Below are positions 1 to 12,468 of a stretch of 64,000 nucleotides of DNA, in pieces. The notes under the pieces were generated by a model, which saw only the letters and a list, made by a program, of their open reading frames with translations, made no database searches and was not told where the DNA came from. Position numbers and translations under genes: made by a program. The DNA is taken from the NCBI GenBank assembly GCA_029532415.1, contig JAQOTA010000048.1, positions 484,001 to 548,000 on the forward strand. The letters run 5' to 3'. Origin of the DNA: Marasmius tenuissimus. Its lineage: Eukaryota > Basidiomycota > Agaricomycetes > Agaricales > Marasmiaceae. Each line of letters starts with the position of its first letter. Position 1 is the stretch's first letter.

Positions 1-378
1 AACTAACAGGTACTGGTAAGTTGTAAGGAAACGAGAACCCTAGCAGGTCTTTGGCCCCTGGCGCGTGAGGGCCCCACTGACTCCCTCGGGTAAAACAGAA
101 GAACGAATAGTTTAGCCTTGAGCTCAGTTTGATCTAATCCCCCGAGAGAGGAGCACTATGGGAGCGCAGCCTTGATTCTGGGGCAGTATCTAGCCGCCAG
201 GAGGTCTTGGTCCCTTAAACCTTCTTGTCACGAGTTGTGGGTGTATTTGGGCTAGTGAATGCCGACAATGTCACATAGCCGAATTTTGGGGATGTTCCTC
301 GAGCACGAGTCTTGATGAGACGTAAAGAAACACGACTGGCTTCTTGTCCTGCATTTAGAGCACAGGCCGATTCATAAG

Positions 379-1326
379 TCATTCAGAAGCATCAAGAATA
401 CTGATCAAACATAGTGGGGAGTTCATCACATCATGAAGAACCACACCGGCGATTATTGCTGTTGGACATCTGTGATTTGCAAGATCGTCGTCGATTGTGA
501 ATTCAGTTCCTATTTGCGTTGTAGGCGTGTTTAATAGATCAAGAACACCTATGACATGAATGGGGATTCGGAGGCGTTGATTGAATATCAAGCCATCTAA
601 TTACTGTTAATCGAGGAAGGCGCAGGCGCCAAGTTGGGCGAAAGCGGTGAGGTAGAGTCCGAGAGGTCCGAGTAGGATCAGACGTATGATAGGTTCGAAA
701 CATGTCCCGAGGCATGATAAGCGCGTCAATAAATGAAGACCTTGTAACCGGGAGCCGGGATAAATGTGAACGAGGTACCACGATACGTGCACGTTCTTGA
801 ACACCCACAGTACGAGTTTGAGAAAGAGGGACATTTTGGTACCTTTGGATCCGTGACAACCCGAATAGTACCCGTCCATTGCCCATCCACAAGCTGGATT
901 GATCTTGGACGTATGAGCGACTCACCGGCCAGACCACTCAGACGCACACAGGACGTGATGAAGGCAATCCACCACAGGTACTGGTAGACGTTGATCATAG
1001 AAATTCAACGCAAGCTCTTGAATCATGATGCACAGGAGATATCTGTGAAACTTGAGTTTGAATACCTGGAGGCTCAAATTAGCTTGACAAGTTTTGGCTG
1101 GGGCATCTTGGTCAGGGTGAACAGAGTAACTCCAACAAGCTTTGGACGCGAGGCCTGAGATTGGGTACCGGCTGAATCTTGAGATCTCGAGATGTAGAAG
1201 CAAAAAATCGTGCTGGGAAAGGCGGCAGCGGAGGGACCTCGAGGCAATGCTCATGGCAGGATTGAACGCCCGTGGAACGATAGATTTTGATAGTGACTTG
1301 GAGTAAGAAACATTGAATGCGTACAC
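379..1326 (-). other. Possible remnant of a multi-pass membrane protein gene
   Basis: Several minus-strand reading frames here encode hydrophobic stretches, for example one around 930-998 with the run YQYLWWIAFITSCVRLSGLA followed by a GT-type donor, and one around 607-800 with two further helix-like runs ending in a stop at 607. The pattern of short hydrophobic exons separated by possible 50-80 base introns resembles the membrane-protein genes elsewhere in the window. I could not thread one convincing exon chain or a start codon, and no family signature is clear. It may be a decayed gene or chance open frames. Confidence 0.2.
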
Positions 1327-1610
1327 ATCGGATGTCCGGAAAAGGGTGTTCGTTTGGGTATACTAAAATGAGAAATTGGTGTGAGTTTCGAGGCCAGTAA
1401 TTGTTGGTCAAAAAGGAACCGGTTCAAGCAGCAGTCCAAGCGTTTATTGTTTTTTCTTGTGACCATGAGCGTGACATCTTCTCTTTCTTTTATTCTCTCA
1501 TCTGCAATGCGCATGAAGGGGAACGTTCAAAAGAAAAGGAAATGGCTGCAATTCCGTCCCTTTTGTGTTTTCGTCCCACCATAGTTTCCCAAAATCGTCG
1601 GCCCCTGGTC

Positions 1611-1618
1611 TATATAAT
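1611..1618 (+). promoter_or_regulatory. TATA box of the MYND gene
   Basis: A TATATAAT sequence lies 67 bases upstream of the ATG at 1678. The distance suits a fungal core promoter and supports that start codon. Confidence 0.5.
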
Positions 1619-1677
1619 GGTCCCAGTCCGAGGCGCAAGAATTCTGCACCGGCGACAAAGTCGACCAATTCTTTGAC

Positions 1678-2627
1678 ATGTACTCTCAACCGGCCGCTGC
1701 GAATTACTACACGCCTCCTGCTCAGTACCAGAAACCACGAGGTTATCGTATTTGTGACCGTTGCGGGGTTGTGGAGACACCCGCATCGAGATTTCGTCTG
1801 TGTGGGGGCTGCGTACGTCGTCATTTCGTTTCACGTTTCACAATCTAATCACCTATTCGTTTTAGATGATCACTCAGTACTGCGTACGTGTTATAGTGTC
1901 TACTATCTCCCAAAAAAGTTCTGACCAGCCGCGTCAGTCTCCGGAATGCCAAAAAATCCATTGGCCGGGTCACAAATCCATATGCCAGCACACCCAGTCA
2001 CAGAAACAAAGGGCATCAGCTTCGTATGCAGTCTCTACGGACGAGGATATCGTCAAGAATCTCCGAAGATTCACCTCCGCGCACACGACTCTCCTCGGTT
2101 GGGCAGGCTTTCAGGCCCTACAACTCAAACGCGTGCCCTCGAACATCCGGCAAAGCGCCCTCCTTATCCAACTTACCCCACAAAGTCATCCGCAATCACA
2201 TCGCCGGTAAGTCGCGCTCCTATCGCTAGTACCTCGTGGCCGGTGACGCTGATTCCTACCCTTTAATTTCCAGCTTCTCGATCGCAGGAACTCACATAGT
2301 AAACCCGCGAAAGTTCATACGAGATCCACTCGTGCTGAATGATGTCCGAGACCGCGAGGAACGTTGTCGTCGGAATGGTGGCATCGGGACTCTTATCATC
2401 ATCCTTCAATGTGGCGACGTCTCCCAAGTGCTACCTGTCGAAGTCGATCCACCTTCCCAGATTACCTGGGATGCTCGAGAAGACTGGCCTCAGGTTCTGC
2501 ATCACTTCGTGGAGTCTGGCCGGACGGATTTCCAGCCGATATCCACCACCTCGGGAGGGTATGCTCATCGTTGCTCATACCGAAGCCAACTGTTCTGACC
2601 TCCGAATGCAGGATCTATTACGGATAG
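1678..2627 (+). CDS. MYND-type zinc finger protein
   Basis: Five exons join in frame: 1678-1812, 1866-1883, 1938-2206, 2274-2558 and 2612-2627, giving 240 residues. The MYND finger occupies about residues 26-67, with ligands C26, C29, C42, C45, C51, C55, H63 and C67, and the typical CQKIHWPGHKSIC end. MYND fingers bind proline-rich partner peptides; no catalytic domain follows. The C-terminal half (IGTLIIILQCG, ITWDAREDWPQVLHHFVESG, DFQPISTT, ending IYYG) matches my recollection of an Agaricomycete MYND family, in which it follows the finger. Its function is unknown. Two exons are tiny (18 and 16 bases), and the 18-base exon carries a zinc ligand. All five exons keep frame, so the gene looks intact. 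Partner and role are not inferable. Confidence 0.85.
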
Positions 2628-4162
2628 AAACCTCCACTCTTTTGTTGCCTCTGCTTATCCTTATTCGCCTTCGCTTGTTCTGTATGTACACCTTTTGACC
2701 GGTACTAGCCTCACATACCCCTTTGATGATCGTAGATCGTATATGCCACCCTGATACTGCTCGATTGTATATCGCTGCCTCCGTGGTTCTCAGAACTGTT
2801 GACCCGGCGTTCTTCCTCGCCTTCTTCGGCTTCGAGGCAGCCTTTCCCCATGAGAGTACGGGAACATCGAAATCTCGATCGCGTCCTGGATATCTTAGTG
2901 TCCTTGCATTGACCCGGGGCCTGGGTTAGTAGAATGACTCTCTCTCTCTGTCTTAGTCTGGGCCGGAGAGCCGCGGCGTGACTCCTGGTTTTTCAGAGCC
3001 CACCACTCCCTGTCCCGATGCCCACTGAACGGCGCGTACGCCTCACTGTGATGAACGATTAGCCAACTTTTGGTCGAGTGCTTCGCACTGAGAAACGCCC
3101 TTGCCGATCCTTCGAGTCCTTGCTGATTCTCAGTATACAATCTACGTTGCAATCCCCCGCCCAGGACGATATACTGAGGGGCTCATGTGGCATATCCGCC
3201 CAGCGTACTGGAGGTTTAGAGACTCCTAATCTAATCAGTCCAAACTCGAGCCAGTCGTCCTTCGAATCTTACACTGAAGCACTCACCTGCAACATTACGA
3301 TGAACGACTCGCTATCGTTCGATCAAGTCAGTGCCACGCCTGGTGAAGACCCAATAGAACACAATACAATGGTTGATGCGAACAGAGAACGATCGGTATG
3401 TTCTCAAAGCTATCCAGCAAATAGACATCCGCTGAACATTAATTTTCCCTCCTTTTTTGAAGGTGTATCCCCTCGAATTTTACATAGGCTGGTACGACCA
3501 GCTGGGAGAGTTCAAACCCGACTGTGTGTCTGCATTCCACTTCTCGCCTTGAATCGTTTGCAACAGTTCGAGCGAGTATAAGGAGAGTCTTCATAGATAG
3601 AAAGTGGTCTATCTTACTCGCCGAAGAAATCGTGAACACCTTGTTGGACTTCGTGGGGAAAACCTGCTATGAGAAGGAATGGCATTGGCACAGGAGGGTT
3701 TTATACACCGACGTGAGTTGTGTTCGTACTCTTGTACCGGAAATACCTGTAGACCAATCGAAGGGACAGAAAGGAACGAGCTCTTTCATTTGGATATCGA
3801 CCGAAATCAACCTCAGGCTCATGCGATGGGGCGGGCCCCATCATTCGCGGCCCCTTATACCGGCCTACCTCGCTTTAAATCCACCGTGCATCCTCTACTT
3901 GGGCTTGACTACACATTCTCCATCTCACTCCGGGCATCAGCTGTCGGCAGGACCATGCCACTCATCGTGACCAGATTGCAAGTCATATTGATTTAATCCA
4001 CTTCCCTGACCGCTTCTTCGAGATCGAGAGAGTCAGTCTCGGCTGTAGGGACCACTCGGGAAAGAAATCTCTCAGCGTGCTTGAAGACAAGGGTGTTGGG
4101 TTCTGAAGTTTTATTACAAGTCCTAGTCCAGTGTCCACATTCCTACCGAAACCAATAGACAA
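2628..4162 (+). other. Region between MYND and dioxygenase genes; unresolved coding-like segments
   Basis: No complete gene was recognised. On the plus strand at about 3300-3720 some protein-like text is visible: YPLEFYIGWYDQLGEF after a possible intron ending near 3462, and LAEEIVNTLLDFVG followed by WHWHRRVLYTDVS. This suggests exons of an unnamed gene or a decayed one. Frames change between the segments and stop codons intervene (for example after the first segment), so no full model is offered. The rest shows nothing I can name. Confidence 0.3.
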
Positions 4163-5383
4163 TCACAGCCCGAAAGCTATAGTGGGAATTCCGTACATTC
4201 CGTTCAATATTTGTACACGTCCCTCCCCACCAGCTCCTGCCGCGACGTACAAAGGCACAAAGTGATCTTCCCGAGGGTTCGCCAGTCGGAAGCCCTGATG
4301 CGAAGTGAGAGCAACCAAGGCCTTCTTGCGTGCCTCCGACTGTATGTCACAAGGAGATCAATAACCAAAGCCCAGAAATGGAGACGCAAGCACAAACCTC
4401 TGGGACCTGAACAGCATCCACCAACGCCTTGTGGAACTCGTGGTAGATAGGTTTTGCGGTATCCGGGTTGAAGGAAGCGAAATCACGTAAATTGTGTATC
4501 GGAAGTCCACCAGAGAGGACGAGAATCCCTTCCTTCCTCAGCTGAACCACCGCTTTTCCAATTCTCCAGTTTCCTTCAGGACTCATGCTGGCATCGATCG
4601 ACGCCTGGATAATAGGCACGTCCGTAAATTCTTCCCCAAACATGACTCTGAACGGAACGAAAACTCCATGGTCAAATCCAGGACCCGCGAAACCCCTTCC
4701 GTCTTCTCCTCTTGGCTCGAGTTTCGGGGTGGTCCGTGCGAGGAATCCCGCCTGTAGTGCACATACATAAGGAAAAGGACGAGAAAGATCGTAACAGTAC
4801 GCACCTCCTTGAACAGATCAACAACTCGATTTGATAGCTCGGAATCACCTCTCGATTTAAATTTGAGCTCATACAACGGCTTTGGGAACCCGTAGTAATC
4901 CATCAACAGAGGGTTCTCATCTCCATAGTCCGTGACTACCCGTTCTCCTGAAGTTTCCCAATGTGCACTAAAGACAACGATGCCCTTTGGTTTGTACTTG
5001 TTCAACAAGGTGGGTCCGAAATCGCGTAGGAAGTTGGCAAGTGGACCGTCGGGACCTTGATATGCTGAGAGAGCGGCTCTTGGACCAACACTGATGCTAC
5101 TGCTTTTCGGGAACGCAAGTGAGGGTGATCCGTGCGCAAAGAAGAAGACTGGTATGTTGTCAGGCGTCGCAGGTAGCGAACTGAGAGCTGCTTTCCATTC
5201 GGATTGGGACATCGGTGCGCTGATGTTGATTGACATGGTGATGTTGGTGGAGAATAGAGATTTTAGTGAAAGGGGAGATAACTTTAGAGAGATGGCGAGT
5301 ACTACGAGGAAAAACGAGATCGTTATATGGGGTCCCAGATAGAACATGCAGATGGACGTTCTGGGACATGGTTGAATGGACAT
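4163..5383 (-). CDS. Extradiol aromatic ring-opening dioxygenase (LigB / DODA-like)
   Basis: Three exons read in frame on the minus strand: 5236 or 5383 to 4805, 4751-4398 and 4339-4163. From the inner start at 5236 the protein is 320 residues. It matches class III extradiol dioxygenases (LigB domain, the DOPA 4,5-dioxygenase-like group), which use non-haem iron or zinc to open catechol rings. Visible motifs are FFAHGSPSLAF, VFSAHWET, DYYGFP, GFDHGVFVPFR and, near the C-terminus, LTSHQGFR. The His residues in the HGSP, SAHWET and DHG motifs are the expected metal and catalytic positions. The frame stays open upstream to 5383, adding 49 residues with a hydrophobic stretch (ITISFFLVVLAISL) that could be a membrane anchor or signal. 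Both starts are possible. The gene looks intact; its substrate cannot be told. Confidence 0.9.
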
Positions 5384-5914
5384 TTATTTGCACGGTGATC
5401 GCCATTACTAACGCTTTCAAATCGCAATTACGCGATGAGCGCTTGATGACATTCCTCTCAAGTCACTACCCCGGCCCAACGACTAACTCAATACGAGTCC
5501 TTCTCTCTGCGTAAATCGTATTCCTAAGTAGTGCCCGAGCTCGCATGCATGCCACGGCATACGGGAGGATGGATTCCACTGGGAAATGAGCCATTATGAA
5601 AATGTCAGATTGATGACTGAACGTTAACGTTTAGCGAGCGCTTCGTGACGCGCTCACAAAGCAACCCCGACGACCAAGTGAATCCCAGTCCTTCTTTCCG
5701 CGCAAATTCACATCCTCAAGTAGCCTGAACGGAGTCACACGGACTCTTATGGTAGGTACGGTATAATACGACTGGCGCACGTTTCATATTCAGAGCCGAT
5801 CGTGAGAGTCAACATAGGCAGATTGTAAATCGCTTGATGGCAGAATCGCGGAACGTTAGCAATACCTACTATAGTAGTCGACCATTGGGACGTACCACAG
5901 GGTTGCTCCCAGGT
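5384..5914. other. Intergenic region with a diverged direct repeat
   Basis: No gene seen. About 100 bases near 5430-5530 recur, diverged, near 5632-5725 (shared elements include GCGATGAGCGCTT versus GCGAGCGCTT, and a following AGTCCTTCT segment). The first copy lies just upstream of the dioxygenase gene. Confidence 0.35.
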
Positions 5915-7460
5915 TCAATTGACAGAAAAAAAAAGTCCATTCCATGGATGGGCTTCATGGAGGTGGTACGAATGTACATCGAGCTGCGACGCTACTCGGC
6001 GTGTTTGAAGAATTGCGCGGCTGGCGAGGAGTGAGTGCATTACGCGTTCGAAACTGGAAGTATCAACGTTAAATGTTGGTCTGTGACATAGTTCTCATGC
6101 CACTGATACCCACGTAATTAAGAGGGGAAGAAAGTCGTGCTAATCAAGCAAAGAGAAGGAAGGTCAGCGGAACTCTGATACGGCTTGCATTTAGACCCAC
6201 GGGAAGAGTGCAAATCACCACCACATTAACCAATGATAACACTTGATGTGGGACATATTAGCAGCGCGATCCGCTAAGTCGATGGGAGTACATACGGAAA
6301 AGGAGTCCATAGTAGATAATGCCTATCGAGAGCGATGCATCAGATACGAATTAACGACTAGTAGAAAAGTAACTAACCCTCTTCGTAAATGGAACTCATG
6401 AGTCTGGAACTTCCACCCATTCGAACTTTGAAAAAATGGATCAATACGGAGACACCTGTTTTGACTCTACATTCAACCCACAGAGTGAGATTGCAGGTAT
6501 TAGAATCATGATCAGCATCACTACCAACAGCACCGTTCAGGCCTTTAGGATCAACCGTGTACTATGACTGACGAGCTTACCCATGTCGATGACCATCAGA
6601 AACACCCAGCATAGGTAAAGTATGTTGCTTCCGCCAACAATGAAACATCCTCGAAAATGGGGAACCGGCGGTCTATCGACTAATGTAATATCAGATTGAG
6701 CCTCCCGGGTCGCTGAAAGAAAGACTTACACTCGATTGAATCCAGGAATTGCCGGATCACCACACAACATGGTGCCCACAACCCCAAAAGGGAGGCGAGG
6801 AGCATAACTCCTACTGAAGTGCGTCTTTTCCACACGGCCCAGATACGGAGCGTAAGGAGTACTGCATTCCGGAGTAGTCATTACTTGGGCCCTAACGCTC
6901 GACGGCTGCCGATAGTGATCGAGGATTGCACACCTTCGCAAAGAACCAACCCAGCAAAGAAGGACCCTGGTATAAGCGTTTCATCGAAGTGTTGATCAAG
7001 GGTCCGGTGATGCACTTACATCCCATGATACGGTAGTTGATGTGGCAATGTTGTGGGCTCAGTCTTTCCGCGAAATAGTCTGGACAACGAAGATAGTGAG
7101 GACTATCGAGCAAGGAAAGAACGATAGACGTACGTTGAAGCCCCATGGCTACTGTGTCAAAGAAGGGGAGATACCGCTGTATCAAATAGAGGACCGTAAC
7201 GATGGACCATTGCTTCCTCCAGACATGCCGCACCTCCGAGTTGAAGTTGAGGATGATATCGTAAATGAATAATGCGGAGCTAGCAACTGCGACGACAGAA
7301 TCGAGATTAGAGCTGAGTTATAGTACCAACCGTAGGGTCAAACTAACTGTCCATATACTGAATCAAGGTGAGCTGGTAGTCATAACTTGAGTCGTACTTG
7401 ACTCACTGAAACTATCTTTTGGTGCTCAAGAGCAGTGGTGACGGCAGAGATGTCAGTCAT
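5915..7460 (-). CDS. DUF6533 domain multi-pass membrane protein (copy A)
   Basis: The minus-strand gene starts with MTDISAVTTALEHQKIVS at 7460 and ends at 5915. Spliced in frame, it gives the DUF6533 core: ALFIYDIILNFNSEVRHVWR, then QWSIVTVLYLIQRYLPFFDT, followed by more helices such as GLVLCEVLLTLRIWAVWKRR and SNILYLCWVFLMVID. It ends in a cytosolic-looking SFERVMHSLLASRAIL segment. This family is expanded in mushrooms and its function is unknown; the architecture is of about seven helices. Introns are roughly 50-60 bases with GT-AG ends at the same positions as in copies B to E. I found no clear disabling break, although the acceptor before VRMGG is weak. First of three minus-strand copies in a row. 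Confidence 0.78.
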
Positions 7461-8566
7461 TCGGATCCAAGCTAATGAGGCGACATCGTGAGGCAGTCAA
7501 GGTTTTATGTTAAAGACGACAACCCTGCCTTCTCAAACGGACTTGGCAGTGCAAGACTGTACGGGGTAACATGATCGGGAGAACATCACAGTTCCGGCAA
7601 AGCAAAACACTCACGCATCCATGTACCTTTAACATTTTTTGGTGTCTCTTGCTTCTTTGAGGGCAGAAACACGCAAAGCTGATGCCAGAAATATTGATTC
7701 GTGCATAACTCGGCGGGAATGCAACCCGCAAGCTCTGAGCGGACGACGATAAAAAGTAACAGTCGCAAGACAAGTCTCTACAGTCGACTGACGGAAGAAA
7801 GCATTTCGAAGTCGTTGTGGTTGTGATCAAAGCACAGAATACGCGATATCCAACGAACCTTGATCCCGCTTGAGCGATACAGCGGATCTCTCACGTACCT
7901 CATATCATCTGGCGATCTGATCCCGAGATGTTGAATAACACTGAGCAGGAAAAAGCTTTATGTCGGAGCCATAGCGCTGGCCTCTCAACTGCATCATTTG
8001 CAGTGCAAGGTTGGGAGAGATAGTCGAATGATGATCCCAATCCGATTGCATATCAACATTAATCACTATCAATAATTGTTGAAGTTGATATCGGGCATCG
8101 CGGAAGAGCCCCCGCTTTGATTGAGGACTGCAAAAATTTGGCCTAGGCAATCAATTCATTGCGTACTTGTTTCATGCACGCGTAGACCTCGGTGGGAATG
8201 CAAGCCAGGGCTTATGAGTACAGGCTGGGGGGAAAGGAGAAGAAACCAGACTAAAGGACAAAGGACAGTCGCCAGAAAATGGCATTGGTCGGCTGAGAGG
8301 AGGAATCCTGGGGGGGCTTGTCGTGGACGTGATCGATCAAAGCATGGAGGTGACGCCATGCCTCGAACCTCAATCAGTCGATCGCAAGTACTTTATCTCA
8401 TGATTATCCCCATCTGATCATCTGATGATTGAGACCGTCAACAGCAACGTGTGGCTGTAAGCAAGATAGCTATTCCGTTCAGAACCGAAGAACCAGAAGC
8501 CCTGGCATAGCTTAACTGCCGGGACATATGATGGAAGGCCATAGGCTAGCTATAACAGCACCAAAG
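7461..8566. other. Intergenic region upstream of copy A, partly duplicated
   Basis: No gene recognised. Sequence at about 7560-7740 resembles about 10320-10500 upstream of copy B (shared pieces near CTTTGAGGG and CTCGG[CT]GG[AG]AT), and a weaker echo sits near 8170-8250. These look like co-duplicated upstream regions of the DUF6533 genes. Confidence 0.4.
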
Positions 8567-10227
8567 TCATCTCCTCGCCTGGTCCGGGATACACCCAACA
8601 AAACGAACTTCCGGCGACGCAAACTCTACGGATCCATCCCACGCACTGGTGAGTTCGTGAAGGCGGTGGGAATGCGCATGAACGTCGGACTGCAACGCCA
8701 CCCGCCGTATGTGGAGGATTGCACAGCTGGTGAGGATCGAATGCATTACGCGCTCAAAGCTATATATTAGTGGGCATTTTGGACGTCAAATGTTGATCGG
8801 TAGTATGACATCGATGCTCTGGGTACGTACCCATTGAGGAGGTTGACCAGGTCGTGCTGATCAAGCCATTGATTCCAAGAGACGGATGGTCAACGCTGAG
8901 CGGGATCATCGAAATTCTGATACAATAGGGCGAGCTTGGACTCACGGGGAGAGTGAGGATCATCACTACATTGACCAACGATATCACTAAACGTGAGATG
9001 TCAGAAGTGTGATTTGGACTAACGCAGTGAGTGTACGGACAAAAAACGAAGCCATAGTAGATAACACCTGTGGAAAGCAGGTTAAATACCTGATGTCAAC
9101 CAGCAAAGGAACTTACCATCTTCATAAATGGCTCTCAAGAGCCTGGACCTCCCACCCGTCCGAACTACAGGTGAGATCAGTCACGGAGACATTACGGTCC
9201 TAATGATAGGTTTCTTACAGTGCGAGAATCCAGGGATCAGAATCATGATCAGCATTACTACCACCGGCATTCGACTTCAGCATCGAGCATGTCTCGCGGT
9301 AGACGATCTTACCAGTGTCGTAGGTCATCATCAACACCCAGCACAAGAAGATTATGTGGCTACTGCCAGAAATGAAGCACCCTCGAAAATGGGGTACCGC
9401 GAGTCTATCGACTGATAAAGCATCGCATTAAGCCTGAGGTCGGATCTCCGGACACTGAATAAGAAACCCACATTGAGTTGCATTCAAAGAATGATTAACC
9501 AAAATAAAACTTGTTGCCCATACTCCCAGGGAGAAGAAGAAGAGCCCGATACCTATCGGAATGCTTGTTTTCCACACGGCCAAGATGCGGAGCGTTAGGA
9601 GTCCTACGCGTTTGATTCGGAGTTGAAGTTTAGGTCGAACCGGTGGTCAAAGTGACTAAGCATTGCACACCTTCGGAGAGGACGAGCCCGGAGATGAAGG
9701 ACCCTGCAGTAGAATTTTCATGGATAGTATATCAGGAGCGCACGGACGCAAAGGTTTCCATAATTCACTTACATCCGATGATCCGGTTATCAATGTCGCA
9801 GTCATGGGGGCTCAGGTTTTCCACGAAGTGCTCTGGATAGAATAAAGAAGAACAGTGAGGAGCGGGCAACGTAGGGTGCAAAAGCAATGGGCTCACGATA
9901 GAGCAGTGCTCCAACAGTATCAAAGAAGGGGAGGTATCGTTGTGTCATGTATAGGACTGTGACGATAGACCATTGCTTCCTCCAAAAATGCCGTATCTCC
10001 GAGTCGAAGTTGAGAGCGACATCGTAAACGAGTAATGCGGATGTGGCAACTGCAGGGACATATTCAACCCAATTGCCCATGTAATCTGCCGGGTCCAACT
10101 GACCATTCATATACTAAGACGATGTTAGTTGATAGGGATAAATCATGATGTTTGTCGGAGTACCCGGGCTCACCGAAACTATCTTTTGGTGCTCAAACGC
10201 GGTGGCGGCGGTAGAGATGTTGGCCAT
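8567..10227 (-). CDS. DUF6533 domain multi-pass membrane protein (copy B)
   Basis: It starts with MANISTAATAFEHQKIVS at 10227 and ends at 8567. The exon series matches copy A intron for intron. The DUF6533 core reads ALLVYDVALNFDSEIRHFWR, then VTVLYMTQRYLPFFDTVG. Later helices include FISGLVLSEGLLTLRILAVW, GLFFFSLGVWATSFILV and SHIIFLCWVLMMTYD, then YEDGVIYYGFVF and SLVNVVMILTLP. The tail is SFERVMHSILTSCAILHIRR plus about 45 polar residues. Every splice I could place keeps frame, so the gene seems functional. Role unknown. The C-terminal tail differs most from the other copies. Confidence 0.8.
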
Positions 10228-10881
10228 TGGACTCGATGGTGGGGTGGGGCGATGCTACTTGGGTAGGGAGACCCTTATGTGGCAAAACCGACAGCGCTCC
10301 CGAGGTAGCGCACGTTCATAAGATTCAGGGATGATCACAGTCGAAGTAAAGCGCAACACCGACGAACCCACGTACCGTCAACATTTGACATAGCGTGTAC
10401 CATCACTTTTCTTTTGAGGGTAAGACCACGCGACATCTCGGTCCAAAATTATCTTGCTTCAAGCATCACTCGGTGGAATTGCAACTCGTGGCTACCTATC
10501 GGACATCAAAAACAGAGACGGGATTCCGAGAAAGAAGAGCTGTTGAATGAAGGCATCGGGCGGCTGAGAGAAGAGTCGTCGTGGTCGCGATCAAAAAGCA
10601 TATTCGGGACTTGTTCCCGCTCGACGTGGCGGACTTTTGTCTGCCTCTCGACACAAATCTCAAGACCGACATAATTATCAAAGTTTGGGAACGATCACCG
10701 TAACTAAACTGAGGCCATCCAACGTGAAAACCAACGTCACCCATAATCGACCTGTATCGAGCATCCCACTGTGAAGGTGACAAGATAAGAGGCTTCCGCC
10801 GCCTCCAAGATAGCGCTAGAAACACAGGAATGCACTAGGATGCATTCTACAAGATTGTGAGACAGGGGGTACCACAGTTCG
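10228..10881. other. Intergenic region upstream of copy B
   Basis: No gene seen. It contains the second copy of the upstream sequence shared with 7560-7740. Confidence 0.35.
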
Positions 10882-12468
10882 TCAACTCCAGCTCGAGGAC
10901 TGACTCGTGTCGACTGTTCTCTTTCGTCGAGACGTACGAATAGTAGAGAACGATACTTGAGCGTGTGCATCGACAGAGTGACCTACAGAGTCCAGCGACG
11001 CTAGCCGTCGTATGTGAAGCACCGCGCGACTCACGAGAATCGAGTGGAGGACACGCTCGAAGCTAGAGATAATCAGTACACGGGATCTCACCCAGAGACA
11101 TCGACACGTACGACGAGAGAAGGTGAACGAGGTCAGGCTAGGAAAAGAGGTTCGTCAACAACTTGAGTGATTGCAACGAAAAATCTTTCTGATACTCACT
11201 GGGAGTGTAAGGATAATGATGACGTTGACCATAGAAACCACTGGATGAGATTGCAAAGAAGAGTTAACAACTCGCTCCAAACCCAACACATAGAGCCAGA
11301 GTACTTACGGAATAGGTAGACGTAGTACATAACTCCTGTTCATAATTTAGATCAATCGAACGTCTCTTCGGCTTTGCTAAGTTCAACCAATACCCACCGT
11401 CCCGGTATACGGCTTTCACGAGCTCGGAGCTTCCACCCAGCCGAACTACGCAAAACGTTAGATCATTTTGCCGGCCGCTCGTACAGAAAAGGAACACCTA
11501 CAAGCTGCTATTCCAGGTATGAGGATCATGATGAGCGTACCTGTACTCGTGAATTAGTATATACCGAGCCAGCAGCGCCAGGGCGCAGACGTGACTTACC
11601 GCTGTCGTACACCATCATCAGGACCCAACACAAGTATAGTATGTGGCTGCCGCCGGAGATAAAGCACCCTCGGAAATGGGGTAACGGAGGGTTTGCAACT
11701 AGTGCATAGTATCAGAATCCCGGCAGCCATCAAAAGCGCCCAGACCCACATTGAGTCGAATTCAAGAATGTGTTAAAGAGGATGTAGCAGGGGATCCAAC
11801 ATCCGAGGAAGAAGGCGACGAGACCAAATGCCACTGGAATGCTCCTCTTCCAGACAGCCCAGAGGCGGAGTGTAAGGAGTACTGACTGACGTTAGATGTG
11901 AACGCTCTTGCTTCGGCGGCGAGAGACGTACTTTCTGAAAGAACGATGCCGATGATGAAACACCCTGGTTTGAAGTTGTGAGCGGCATCAATGTGTCGAT
12001 GGTATTGTCGTAACGTACATCCGTTGATATGATAGTTCAGCTCACAGTACTTGATGGTGAGGTCCTCCCCAAGCTGATCTAAAGGAAAGTGTCAGGGATC
12101 GAAAAGGTACGGGGATCCACTGAATACTTACGGTGAAGCACCAACCCTGTTGTATCGAAGAACGGGAGGTATCGCTGTAGCAAATAGATGAAAGTTATAA
12201 AAGTCCACTTCCTCCTCCAAACGTGTTGTATCTCCACATCCAGATTGAGTAAGACGTCGTAGACGAGGATTGTCGAGCTGACGACTATGGTCTGTTGGGG
12301 CCGTGTGGAACTTGCAAGTAACTTTGAACGAACCGTCGATATACTGAACGAAACCTTAGTGAAGGGTGTAATAGACGCGAATGAAGGACGCACCGAGACT
12401 ATCTTTTGGTGCCGAATAGCAATAGTGATTTTTTGGAACAGCGCTGCTGCAGCAGCACTGTCAGTCAT
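10882..12468 (-). CDS. DUF6533 domain multi-pass membrane protein (copy C)
   Basis: The start at 12468 gives MTDSAAAAALFQKITIAIRH, then HQKIVS before the first intron. The DUF6533 core reads ILVYDVLLNLDVEIQHVWRR and FITFIYLLQRYLPFFDTTG. In-frame splicing continues through WCFIIGIVLSEILLTLRLW, VAFGLVAFFLGCWIPCYILF, HILYLCWVLMMVYD, LIMILIPGIAA, LGGSSELVKAVYRDG and VSMVNVIIILTLP, to SFERVLHSILVSRAVLHIRR and a Ser/Thr-rich basic tail ending at 10882. All introns I could place have GT-AG ends and matching phases. It is the most diverged of the three minus-strand copies, and no break was seen. Function unknown. Confidence 0.82.

Noticed and set aside
5834..6034. Plus-strand frame of 66 codons, and similar ones at 8528-8770 and (minus) 29479-29664
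   Set aside because: They are antisense shadows of the C-terminal exons of DUF6533 genes, whose splice pattern and protein family are on the opposite strand.
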